The translations under genes were made by a program, and so were the position numbers. From an uncultured Alphaproteobacteria bacterium (lineage in GTDB: Bacteria; Pseudomonadota; Alphaproteobacteria; Paracaedibacterales; CAIULA01): a DNA stretch of 14,214 nucleotides. The notes under the pieces are model-generated. The model made no database searches and was not told the DNA's origin. It saw only the letters and a list, made by a program, of their open reading frames with translations. Positions 7,581 to 14,058 of the stretch are shown in pieces. Each line of letters starts with the position of its first letter. Positions within the stretch are counted from its first letter, which is position 1. The stretch is taken from assembly GCA_903905285.1 (NCBI GenBank), contig CAIVFQ010000078.1, positions 1-14,214 of the forward strand, in the 5' to 3' direction.

Positions 7581-8786
7581 ATGAGTATATCTTCTAAGAG
7601 CCGCGTTACTGGTGCCTTGCTTATTGTGGCAGGGACAACCATTGGGGCGGGGATGTTGGCGTTGCCCATGACATCCATACAGATCGGGTTTTTCAACAGC
7701 GTGTGGTTGCTAACGGCCATGTGGGCCTTAATGGCGTTTACCGCCTTGGTTACTTTAGAAATCAACTTACGAATGGCAAGAAAAAGCCCTGTCCTTGGTG
7801 TCAGCGTGGCAGGGTTAGCCCAAGTTGCCTTTGGCCGCGCGGGTCAAGTGATTGCCAAAGCCAGTTTATTATTATTATTTTATGCCTTGCTGGCGGCCTA
7901 CATCACGGGCAGCAGTTCTTTACTAAAGGAAGGGTTTCGGGCTATTGGTCTGAATTGTCCCTTCAGCGTGGCGACTGTTATCTACACGATTTCTTTGGGG
8001 TGGTCTATTAACGCCTGTGTGCGGATGGTTGATTACGCGAACCGTTTTTTCTTTGCCTTAAAGATGATTGTTTTCACGGGTATTATCGTTTGTCTTTTGC
8101 CGTATATTCAGTTGGAAAACCTGGCATACCATCATGGCAGCCTCTCAGCATTAAGCATTGCTGCCCCTGTTTTTTTCACCTCTTTCGGGTTTCATGGCAG
8201 CATCCCAACCTTAATCAATTATGTGGGACCTCATCCCCGTCAGTTGCGGTTTGTAATTTTGCTGGGCAGTTTATTTCCGTTGGTTATCTACTTACTTTGG
8301 CAATTAGCGACCCTTGGTATTTTGCCAGCCTCTCAAGCTTCTGCCATTGCCCAGACAGATGTGGCCGGGTTTGTGCACAATTTAAACGCCATTACGAATA
8401 ATCCCCTGTTAGGCGGGATGATTACTTTGTTCACGTTCTTGGCGATTACGACGTCGTTTTTAGGGGTAGCGATTGGTCTGTTTGATTCAATTTCAGAAAC
8501 GCTTTCTTTGCCCACGATCACGCAATTTGAACGATTGAAGGTTTCGCTGTTAACATTTTTGCCCCCGGTATTTTTTGCCTTATTCTACAATGATGGATTC
8601 ATTATCGCCTTAGGCTATGCCGCCATTGCGCTTAGCATTCTGGCTGTTTTAATACCCACAGCGGTGGCGTTAAAGTGGCGGGGTGACGATCGGTCATCTT
8701 CACCCTATCAGGTGACAGGGGGGCAACTTTCTTTGGTGGCGGCGTTCATAGCTGGCCTTCTTATTATATTTTTTAAAATTACGTAA
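7581..8786 (+). CDS. Aromatic amino acid permease, HAAAP family (TyrP/Mtr-like)
   Basis: This inner-membrane transporter probably imports tyrosine or tryptophan by proton symport. The 401-residue product matches the TyrP/Mtr length (about 403-414) and carries the family N-terminus GTTIGAGMLALP (18-29). About eleven hydrophobic segments are spread along it, including the central FFTSFGFHGSIPTL. Which aromatic amino acid it prefers cannot be read from the sequence. The family is frequent in intracellular bacteria that scavenge amino acids, which fits the other genes here. Only a weak Shine-Dalgarno (TAAGTGA) precedes the ATG. It is divergent from dsbD across a 73-bp gap. Confidence 0.9.
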   Translation: MSISSKSRVTGALLIVAGTTIGAGMLALPMTSIQIGFFNSVWLLTAMWALMAFTALVTLEINLRMARKSPVLGVSVAGLAQVAFGRAGQVIAKASLLLLFYALLAAYITGSSSLLKEGFRAIGLNCPFSVATVIYTISLGWSINACVRMVDYANRFFFALKMIVFTGIIVCLLPYIQLENLAYHHGSLSALSIAAPVFFTSFGFHGSIPTLINYVGPHPRQLRFVILLGSLFPLVIYLLWQLATLGILPASQASAIAQTDVAGFVHNLNAITNNPLLGGMITLFTFLAITTSFLGVAIGLFDSISETLSLPTITQFERLKVSLLTFLPPVFFALFYNDGFIIALGYAAIALSILAVLIPTAVALKWRGDDRSSSPYQVTGGQLSLVAAFIAGLLIIFFKIT

Positions 8787-8808
8787 GATAATCCTAAAAC
8801 GAAATATA

Positions 8809-8837
8809 TTGACTTTAAATAAGACTGCCTCTATATC
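8809..8837 (+). promoter_or_regulatory. Sigma-70-type promoter for the orphan exported protein
   Basis: TTGACT (8809-8814) and TATATC (8832-8837) are separated by exactly 17 nt, ending 36 nt before the ATG at 8874. This gives the gene after the permease its own transcription start. Confidence 0.55.
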
Positions 8838-8873
8838 AGTGGCACTATCAATTATTAATCGAAAGACGTATAA

Positions 8874-9617
8874 ATGTTTCAATCTATTTTATTAAGGGTT
8901 ATCCCTGTTCTTTATGTGTTGTGCACTGTTGCTTTAAGTTCGGACGACCCCGATATATTCTCGACTTCTATTCCGACAGATAGTGCTTGCACCCTTTATA
9001 ACACCAGATTTTCGGTCGAACCTCAATTAGGGGAAGCCTTAAGAAAGGTTTATGGAAAAGAACCTGCTGTAATGACCTATGATGACTATCTGAGAAACGC
9101 TCAAGCCTACTACCTAGAAGAGTATCCTGCCCTTTCCCAAGACCCTAGCTATGCATTCGATGTTTCTGAAACACCTGTGGCCTGTTTTAGTTTGGTAAGA
9201 GATATTGCCAACAAGGGAACAGTAGTGGCCATGGCTGTCCCTTCTTTGCGGGGTGGAAGTTGGGGGCATTATAAGGAAATAGGTCTTGATACTCGTTTCG
9301 AGAATATAGAGGGTTCTAGTCCTCCTAGGGCAAATGTATTCTGTCTTCCCGTCAAAGTGTCTGCTTCAGAAAATTTCTTGGCTTACTTAGGTAAAGATAA
9401 GCAGGCAAAAGCTGCGTTTAATAGAGCAGTTTCAATCCACCTTGAAACGATTTTAGATCAAAGAACTTTAACGGCTTTTGATGAATCAGATGCCGAGAAA
9501 ACTTTGAGAGTAGGCCTCACAGTGGGTGCTCTTGCCGCAGGAAATCTTGTTCCTGTCATTATATATTCTCCTTTAGAGCAAGCGGCATTTCGACACGGGA
9601 CTCCTTATGCAAATTAG
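8874..9617 (+). CDS. Exported protein of unknown function
   Basis: I do not recognise this 247-residue protein. Residues 1-22 look like a signal peptide (two basic-free turns, then LLRVIPVLYVLCTVALS), with likely cleavage before SDDP. C17 lies within the hydrophobic segment but YVLC is not a good lipobox. Three cysteines remain in the mature part (C39, C104, C157). A hydrophobic stretch near the C-terminus (LTVGALAAGNLVPVIIYS, about 215-232) may be a core strand or a weak membrane anchor. No catalytic motif is apparent. It has its own promoter-like sequence but no strong Shine-Dalgarno. A long open frame with a clear signal peptide supports a real gene. It may be a lineage-specific secreted protein. 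Confidence 0.65.
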   Translation: MFQSILLRVIPVLYVLCTVALSSDDPDIFSTSIPTDSACTLYNTRFSVEPQLGEALRKVYGKEPAVMTYDDYLRNAQAYYLEEYPALSQDPSYAFDVSETPVACFSLVRDIANKGTVVAMAVPSLRGGSWGHYKEIGLDTRFENIEGSSPPRANVFCLPVKVSASENFLAYLGKDKQAKAAFNRAVSIHLETILDQRTLTAFDESDAEKTLRVGLTVGALAAGNLVPVIIYSPLEQAAFRHGTPYAN

Positions 9618-9663
9618 AAGCTAAGCCGATTTTCCTTAAGGGAGCTTATAATTTTTGGTATAG

Positions 9664-10266
9664 CTACCTAAACCTTAGAATCTCTTTATCCGTGACCACC
9701 CCATCAAGGGGTTCGTCATGGGGTTCTGTTGCCTGAGACTCTATAAATTGTTGGTGAGCGGCTACGCCAATAATTTGTACTTTTGGGTTTTGATTTCGCA
9801 AAGCCTTTATGGTGAGATCATAATGCCCTGCGCCTCGGCCCAGTCGCGAACCTTGCCGATCAAAGGCAACCAAAGGGGTAAGAACCAAATCGGGTATAAT
9901 TTCAGGTTCAGTCTCTGTTGGTGCCAAAATACCATAAGCACCTTTTACCAACGGTTTTTCTAAATCCCAGACACGGAAAAGGAGGGGCTGTTCAGAGGCA
10001 ACGACCATAGGCAAACAACACGTTCCCCCTTGCTGCTGCCAAAAACGCAAAAAGGGCAAAATGTCCGGCTCGTCCTTGTGCTGGCTAAACCCTGCAATAA
10101 TCAAAAAAGATTGATCTTTGAAATAGGTCTGTAACTGATGGTTGATTTGGACACTGACAATGGCCCAGTCTACGTTCTCAATTCTCTTGAGAATTTCCTG
10201 TCTGTGACTTTTCTTAGTCAAGGGGGTGATTGGAATCATCCCGTTTTTGACACGGTTTTTGTCCAT
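9664..10266 (-). CDS. ygfA: 5-formyltetrahydrofolate cyclo-ligase
   Basis: This cytoplasmic enzyme converts 5-formyl-THF to 5,10-methenyl-THF using ATP, returning folate to the one-carbon pool. The 200-residue product carries the C-terminal signature PLVAFDRQGSRLGRGAGHYD (131-150), with the GRGAGHYD loop at 143-150, and the end motif PHDEPLDGVVTDKEI (182-196). The start is uncertain. The ATG at 10266 overlaps the upstream prepilin gene by 53 bp; an ATG at residue 10 (10239) would shorten the overlap to 26 bp, and family similarity begins only near residue 17. It is the last gene of the tmRNA-sspB-prepilin cluster and probably translationally coupled to the gene before it. Confidence 0.92.
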   Translation of the reverse strand: MDKNRVKNGMIPITPLTKKSHRQEILKRIENVDWAIVSVQINHQLQTYFKDQSFLIIAGFSQHKDEPDILPFLRFWQQQGGTCCLPMVVASEQPLLFRVWDLEKPLVKGAYGILAPTETEPEIIPDLVLTPLVAFDRQGSRLGRGAGHYDLTIKALRNQNPKVQIIGVAAHQQFIESQATEPHDEPLDGVVTDKEILRFR

Positions 10267-10972
10267 AGATAGCCATTAAATTATTGCGTGTGATCCACCG
10301 CACCGTATCATCAAAGAAATTCTCTGGATCCGCAGAAGGCAGACGATCAATAAATACCAGATCATCGGCCGCATTTACAGCCTTGTCATGGGAAAGGGTT
10401 GGCCTGCGGCTGCCTGCGTCGGTAAAAGAACCTTCCCCTTTGGGACCATGACTAATCAGAACACAGGCGATAAAATCACCTCTGATATCTGCCGATAGAA
10501 CAGATTCGCCCTGTTGGTTATGAACTTGTATTTCGGCTATTGGGCTGCTTATTTCACAAAAGACCCTTTCAGGGGAATCGTCTGTTTGGGGCATCATAAG
10601 ATGTTTGGTGCCTGTAAGCTCGGGAACAACGGCATACGTCACCCAGTGATGGTGTCCATCTTTCGCGACACTTTCAGGCAGCCCCAAGGTTCGGTAAGGT
10701 ACCAAGCCAATAACGCGGTTATCTTCGCTGGCGCCTGCCAATTCGCCTGATGCACCTGGTACTGCAGCGCAAGGCAGGTGTTTATGGCTCAAGACATAGC
10801 CAGCCAGCGCTTGGGAAATTTGGGTTAAATGTTGTTCGGTTCGGTTGATTTTTTGCTGTTTTAGCATATTGGTTAAGGCGGGCAAACCAAAGCCACCCAC
10901 GATGCCAATAATGCACAAAACAATGGCTATTTCTAATAAAGAAAATCCAGGAAGAGTTTTTCTAACCTTCAT
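10214..10972 (-). CDS. Prepilin-type (type II secretion/type IV pilin-like) protein
   Basis: The 252-residue product starts with a class III (prepilin) signal: a short basic leader MKVRKTLPG, then FSLLEIAIVLCIIGIVGGFG. Cleavage is expected between G9 and F10, with Glu at +5 of the mature protein (E14), the residue conserved for pilin assembly. The globular part (about 45-252) is long for a major pilin and closer to a minor pseudopilin. It contains several cysteines (C68, C138, C169, C243 by my count) and ends with a TVRWITRNNLMAIYG segment. No prepilin peptidase, ATPase or secretin gene is next to it. The start lies 1 nt after the sspB stop and the end overlaps the folate cyclo-ligase gene. 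The prepilin class is clear, but which system it serves is unknown. Confidence 0.8.
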   Translation of the reverse strand: MKVRKTLPGFSLLEIAIVLCIIGIVGGFGLPALTNMLKQQKINRTEQHLTQISQALAGYVLSHKHLPCAAVPGASGELAGASEDNRVIGLVPYRTLGLPESVAKDGHHHWVTYAVVPELTGTKHLMMPQTDDSPERVFCEISSPIAEIQVHNQQGESVLSADIRGDFIACVLISHGPKGEGSFTDAGSRRPTLSHDKAVNAADDLVFIDRLPSADPENFFDDTVRWITRNNLMAIYGQKPCQKRDDSNHPLD

Positions 10973-10973
10973 A

Positions 10974-11462
10974 CTATTTCTTGCGGAAGGTATCCAAAGT
11001 TACCACGTTTGATACGGGGTTGCCGTTTTCATCAACAGCCGGAATCTTTGGTGTTTCCGTTTCCTCGTCGCCTTTTTCCAGTTCCGTATACTCAGGGATA
11101 AATTGCAGACCAAACTTAACTGATGGATCAACAAAACTGATAATCGATTCGAAAGGAATAACAAGCCGTTCGTTTATTTCATCGAAACATAAAGTCACGG
11201 CAAAACGGGTTTCGTCAACCTCTAGATCCCAATACTCGTGTTGCAAGACAATTGTCATTTCATCGGGATATTGTTCACGCAAATAATCTGGCAGCTGAAC
11301 CAACGGATGATCCGTTGCAAAGCTTACATAAAAATGATGAAGATCCAAAAAGCCATGATTAGCGGCTACGGACAAAGATTCACGCACAACGGCACGCAAC
11401 GCCACCTGCACCATCGTTTCGTAATCAAGTTGGTCTTTTTTGTTCACCTTAGCCTCAATCAA
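10974..11462 (-). CDS. sspB: SspB-family ClpXP adaptor (alphaproteobacterial type)
   Basis: SspB tethers ssrA-tagged proteins to ClpX for degradation. The 162-residue product has the alphaproteobacterial SspB core: YETMVQVALRAVVRESL (14-30), HHFYVSFATDHPLV (42-55), LREQYPDEMTIVLQHEYWDL (61-80), RLVIPFESI and FVDPSVKFGLQF (110-121). An acidic linker follows (about 125-150), ending in the C-terminal ClpX-binding tail VVTLDTFRKK. The earliest start is a TTG (11460-11462), with AAAGGG at 11470-11475 correctly spaced and a TAG just upstream. A GTG five codons later is an alternative. It lies directly downstream of the tmRNA gene in the same direction, so the tag-encoding RNA and its adaptor are adjacent. 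Confidence 0.93.
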   Translation of the reverse strand: MIEAKVNKKDQLDYETMVQVALRAVVRESLSVAANHGFLDLHHFYVSFATDHPLVQLPDYLREQYPDEMTIVLQHEYWDLEVDETRFAVTLCFDEINERLVIPFESIISFVDPSVKFGLQFIPEYTELEKGDEETETPKIPAVDENGNPVSNVVTLDTFRKK

Positions 11463-11483
11463 GTTCTAGTCCCTTTAACAAGT

Positions 11484-11511
11484 GGGGGCATTCTGTTGCC
11501 CGGTTGCCCCC
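11484..11511 (-). other. Hairpin near the 3' end of the tmRNA coding piece
   Basis: A 7-bp GC-rich stem (GGGGGCA/TGCCCCC, 11511-11505 with 11490-11484) closes a 14-nt loop. Eight bases of the loop (11496-11503) are perfectly complementary to 11693-11700 in the 5' part of the coding piece, so a pseudoknot or long-range pairing is possible. No T-run follows, so it is not a standard terminator and may allow read-through into sspB. Confidence 0.55.
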
Positions 11512-11555
11512 GTACCGCGCTAGTTTTACAACCTTATCGACAGTAATACTGAAGA

Positions 11556-11600
11556 TTAGGCAGCAAGTGCAAAACGTTGACCGTTGCGGTTAGCATTTGC
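11556..11600 (-). other. tmRNA tag-coding segment (ANANRNGQRFALAA)
   Basis: Fourteen codons from GCA (11600-11598) to GCC, then TAA, encode ANANRNGQRFALAA. The ALAA end is the ClpX/protease recognition end of known tags. The length and the ANxN start match rickettsial and Caulobacter-type tags, which begin (A)ANDN; here Asp is replaced by Ala. The frame stays open upstream. A UAGUU-GGU context at 11635-11628, resembling the UAGUC that precedes the E. coli resume codon, could start a 24-residue Arg-rich tag instead. I prefer the GCA start because of the length and start residue. Confidence 0.75.
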
Positions 11601-11837
11601 AGCTCTCCGACGACGATTACGGTTTACACCAACTAAGCGAGTGCTGTTTAAATTGGCACCTATAAATATAGCCCGATAACGGCGGAACAATGCCGGGCAA
11701 AAACCATATCTTTACTACGTACGTCGATCCTATTTCGCCCCCATATTTTTGGTGGAGGCGCCGGGTACCGCCCCCGGGTCCGCTCCGTCTATTTCACATG
11801 CTGTTTATCGCCATAGTTGATTTGCATCAACATACTA

Positions 11838-11865
11838 AAGATAGACTTTTTTTGGCTGAAATCAA
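11838..11865 (-). promoter_or_regulatory. Promoter of the tmRNA gene
   Basis: On the minus strand TTGATT (11865-11860) and TATCTT (11843-11838) are separated by 16 nt. Transcription would begin near 11830, giving an acceptor piece of about 81 nt, and could continue into sspB and the prepilin gene. Confidence 0.5.
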
Positions 11866-11974
11866 GAAGATTTAAGAATTTTACTTGTCTGGGGCTGTTT
11901 AATTTACTGAAAATTAATAGTTGAGATCTATTTGATATATTTTTCGTTGTAATATCAAGTGGAGTCTATATTCT

Positions 11975-12733
11975 ATGGGCGCATTAAAGGCGATTTTAGC
12001 TCTAGGTCTTTTATTTTGTCAAAGTTTGGCTGCAACGGATCTGTTAGACTTCGAATTTAGGAAAGATACTCCTCTAAAGGAACGGTTGGGAATTGTCCGA
12101 GGCAGATTCCAACTAAAGAAAATGAAGCAAAATTCTTATGAAACAGCCACGCGAATATTACGTGATGAAATAAAATCCCCTTCTATTTATGGCTGTTTAG
12201 ATTTTAAAAATTTTCTGAAATTTAACTGCGAGCACGTGGTGCCACAAAGCCGTTTTTATGGAAAAGAATCAATGGTTATGAAGTCTGATCTTCACCATCT
12301 TTATAGTTGCTTTGAAAGCCTTAACACTCTGCGTGCAAATTTAAAATTTGCAGATATTAATGGTCGAAAAGCCTTCTTTTTAAATGCAAGCGGTCAAATC
12401 ATTAAAAAGCCGCGCAAAAATGATGGAAAAACCTGCAAAATTTATATAAATCAAAATCCAGAAGAAAGTAGGTTCGAACCGAATCGTATTTCCAAAGGAA
12501 GTATAGCCCGTGCTTGTTCGTACTTTTTTACCCGTTATAAAAATGCCTTGAGCTTTATGTCAGAAGTTATTGATATCCCAACAATGATTAAGTGGCACGA
12601 AGAAGACCCTGTTAGTGCGGAGGAAATGAGACGCGATGAGATTATCTTTAAAGAACAGGGAAACCATAATCCCTACATTACTCAACCGGCAAATTTCCTC
12701 CGAAGGGTGTGGGTGGGTGAGTTAAAAGTCTAA
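11975..12733 (+). CDS. Secreted endonuclease I (EndA/Vvn family)
   Basis: A periplasmic or secreted non-specific DNase of the beta-beta-alpha metal (His-Me finger) type. The 252-residue product has a signal peptide (about 1-19, LKAILALGLLFCQSLA). The family core is NCEHVVPQSRF (84-94), with E86 and H87 as metal ligand and general base, then KSDLHHLYSCFESLNTLRANLKF (103-125). RFEPNRISKGSIARA (166-180) and the C-terminal WHEEDPVSAEEMRRDEI...QGNHNPYI (207-235) also fit. Length is typical. GGAG (11961-11964) precedes the ATG by 10 nt. The gene starts next to the tmRNA promoter region, divergent from it, and its last 12 bp overlap the end of speE on the other strand. A nutritional or host-related role is an inference. 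Confidence 0.92.
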   Translation: MGALKAILALGLLFCQSLAATDLLDFEFRKDTPLKERLGIVRGRFQLKKMKQNSYETATRILRDEIKSPSIYGCLDFKNFLKFNCEHVVPQSRFYGKESMVMKSDLHHLYSCFESLNTLRANLKFADINGRKAFFLNASGQIIKKPRKNDGKTCKIYINQNPEESRFEPNRISKGSIARACSYFFTRYKNALSFMSEVIDIPTMIKWHEEDPVSAEEMRRDEIIFKEQGNHNPYITQPANFLRRVWVGELKV

Positions 12734-13576
12734 AAACTTTTTAACAAAAGCTGGCAAAGCAAAGCTGGCTTGATGAAGCTGGGGGGTATAATACTGTGTT
12801 CTGAGGCAGCTATTTTTAAATCTTTCCTCCAGTAACTTCAAGGCTGTGTGTTGCAAGTTTTTATTATCAGTGGCCCAACCTAATGTCATCAGTCCGCCAG
12901 CATAGGTGGGAACAGCCGCTGTATAAAACGTGACATCTTGAAAAACTTTTGAAAGCCGTTGGTGGCTGTTTTGTAGTTCCTGCTTTTGTAAAAATGGCAC
13001 CCCATTTTGCGTCACCAATAGTCCGCCTGGCTTTAACCGTTGATGGCAGCCCTGATAAAACTCTTGGGTGAAAAGAACTTCCCCTGGCCCTAAGGGGTCA
13101 GTCGAATCAACGATGATCACGTCATAGAATCCCGAATCTGTGGTTACAAATCGTGCGCCATCATCAATAACCAAGTTAAGGCGTTTATCGTCAAATGCCC
13201 CTGCCGAATGGTTGGGGAGATAGCGTTGGCTGACGTCAATCACAGTGCGGTCAATTTCAACCATGGTAATAGACTGAACGGGGTGTTTTAAAGCCTCCCG
13301 AAGGATGCCGCCATCACCGCCGCCTATAATCAAAACCTGTTCAGCATTGCCATGGGCAAACAGGGGAACATGGGTCAGCATTTCGTGGTAGACATGTTCA
13401 TCAGACTCGGTTGTTTGAATAACGCCATCAAGGGCCATTACCCGTCCGAACTGAGAATTCTCAAAAATGATTAAATGAAAGAAGGGCGTTTTTTGTTCGA
13501 ATAAAACTTTCTCTATGCGAAACCGTTGTCCCCAATCTGGGTATAATGTTTCCTGGAACCATTGTTGATCAACCAT
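12722..13576 (-). CDS. speE: Spermidine synthase
   Basis: SpeE transfers an aminopropyl group from decarboxylated S-adenosylmethionine to putrescine in the cytoplasm. The 284-residue product is full length, with the nucleotide-binding IIGGGDGGILREALKH (83-98), E107 and D109 in MVEIDRTVID, and the catalytic-loop VDSTDPLGPGEVLFT (156-170), including D157 and D160. Other motifs are FGRVMALDGVIQTTESDEHVYHEM-like residues 43-66. The ATG follows the speD stop with no gap (TAAATG), and its strong GGAGGA lies inside the end of speD, so translation is coupled. Its 3' end overlaps the convergent endonuclease gene by 12 bp. Confidence 0.96.
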   Translation of the reverse strand: MVDQQWFQETLYPDWGQRFRIEKVLFEQKTPFFHLIIFENSQFGRVMALDGVIQTTESDEHVYHEMLTHVPLFAHGNAEQVLIIGGGDGGILREALKHPVQSITMVEIDRTVIDVSQRYLPNHSAGAFDDKRLNLVIDDGARFVTTDSGFYDVIIVDSTDPLGPGEVLFTQEFYQGCHQRLKPGGLLVTQNGVPFLQKQELQNSHQRLSKVFQDVTFYTAAVPTYAGGLMTLGWATDNKNLQHTALKLLEERFKNSCLRTQYYTPQLHQASFALPAFVKKFLDF

Positions 13577-13987
13577 TTAAGCTGTTCCTCCGCGCATTTG
13601 TTCGCTTACCATAATTCGTTCGGGGTAAAAAGATTTCTTAAAAACATCTATGCATTTATGGGGCTTGGCCTTTCCACACATAAACAAATCTAAAGCCGCA
13701 TAACCATGTTCTGGCCAGGTATGGATGCTAATGTGCGATTCAGCCAAAACGGCCATCCCTGAAATACCACCATTGGGTTCAAAATGATGCAGATTAATGT
13801 GGAGTAATGTTGCCTCGGCAATGTCTACGGCTTCACGCAGGGTTTGCTCAACAAGGTCTAAGTTGTCTAGATTTTTGGCGCCCCATAAATCTAGAATCAA
13901 ATGGGTGCCGGCATATCGAATGCCATTTTTTGTGATGAAGTGATCTTTATTTTCAGTAGTAACATTGACTACGCTGTATTCGTCCAA
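13577..13987 (-). CDS. speD: S-adenosylmethionine decarboxylase proenzyme (prokaryotic class 1B type)
   Basis: SpeD makes decarboxylated SAM, the aminopropyl donor for SpeE. The proenzyme self-cleaves at a Glu-Ser bond to create a pyruvoyl group. The motif LAESHISIHTWPEHGYAALD (81-100) places the cleavage at E83/S84, with His89 and Cys104 at the +5 and +20 spacing of the Thermotoga-type enzyme. Length is 136 residues, with about 20 extra N-terminal residues compared with that type. The start is a TTG (13985-13987) right after an in-frame TAA, preceded by a strong AGGGGAAAG (13993-14001), and there is no ATG before the conserved core. It is the first gene of the speD-speE operon, behind a near-consensus promoter. 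Confidence 0.95.
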   Translation of the reverse strand: MDEYSVVNVTTENKDHFITKNGIRYAGTHLILDLWGAKNLDNLDLVEQTLREAVDIAEATLLHINLHHFEPNGGISGMAVLAESHISIHTWPEHGYAALDLFMCGKAKPHKCIDVFKKSFYPERIMVSEQMRGGTA

Positions 13988-14017
13988 TTAAACTTTCCCC
14001 TCAAAAAACCAGATTGA

Positions 14018-14035
14018 TATAACTACGTAATTATA
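14018..14035. promoter_or_regulatory. Operator-like dyad over the speD -10 and start site
   Basis: TATAACTACGTAATTATA (plus strand) is an 18-bp near-palindrome with 8 of 9 base pairs symmetrical. It covers the -10 hexamer (14030-14035) and the probable transcription start. A repressor bound here would block the speDE promoter. No regulator is identified, and AT-rich promoters can give such symmetry by chance. Confidence 0.35.
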
Positions 14036-14058
14036 GGGCAAAGTTTATCTTGCGTCAA
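14030..14058 (-). promoter_or_regulatory. Sigma-70-type promoter of speD-speE
   Basis: On the minus strand TTGACG (14058-14053) and TATAAT (14035-14030) are separated by exactly 17 nt: five of six and six of six consensus matches. The 5' leader would be about 35-40 nt. This is the best promoter match in the window. Confidence 0.8.

Larger units (their letters stand above)
11484..11830 (-). ncRNA. ssrA: Permuted two-piece tmRNA (alphaproteobacterial ssrA)
   Basis: tmRNA rescues stalled ribosomes, adding a degradation tag. Read on the minus strand the gene is permuted. The acceptor piece (about 11830 to 11750) ends with T-arm CCGGG-GGCGGTA-CCCGG (11777-11761), then CGCCTCC-A-CCA (11760-11750). 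A 7-nt spacer (11749-11743, AAAATAT) would be removed. The coding piece begins GGGGGCG (11742-11736), then the D-loop-like GGATCGACG (11730-11722). GGGGGCG pairs fully with CGCCTCC and places a G-U wobble at the third pair, the alanine identity signal. The tag reading frame ends at TAA 11558-11556. The outer ends are estimates: the 5' end from the promoter position, the 3' end from a hairpin at 11484-11511. sspB follows. Confidence 0.9.

Noticed and set aside
8874..8940. Lipoprotein signal for the orphan exported protein (C17)
   Set aside because: The residues before C17 (YVL) do not fit a lipobox, and the cysteine is inside the hydrophobic core of the signal peptide.
9618..9663. Possible bidirectional terminator between the orphan protein and the folate cyclo-ligase gene (AAGCT...AGCTT then ATAATTTTT)
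   Set aside because: The stem is only about 5 bp with a large loop and imperfect inner pairing; too weak to annotate.
11709..11843. 14-nt complementarity (one mismatch) between ACGTAGTAAAGATA in the coding piece and TATCTTTAGTATGT upstream of the acceptor piece, considered as the helix joining the two pieces
   Set aside because: The upstream partner coincides with the proposed -10 element and would lie outside the mature RNA if the start is near 11830; kept only as an alternative if the 5' end is further upstream.
11690..11875. 61-codon plus-strand open frame across the tmRNA
   Set aside because: It is antisense to the conserved acceptor and 5' ends of the tmRNA and has no protein-like features.
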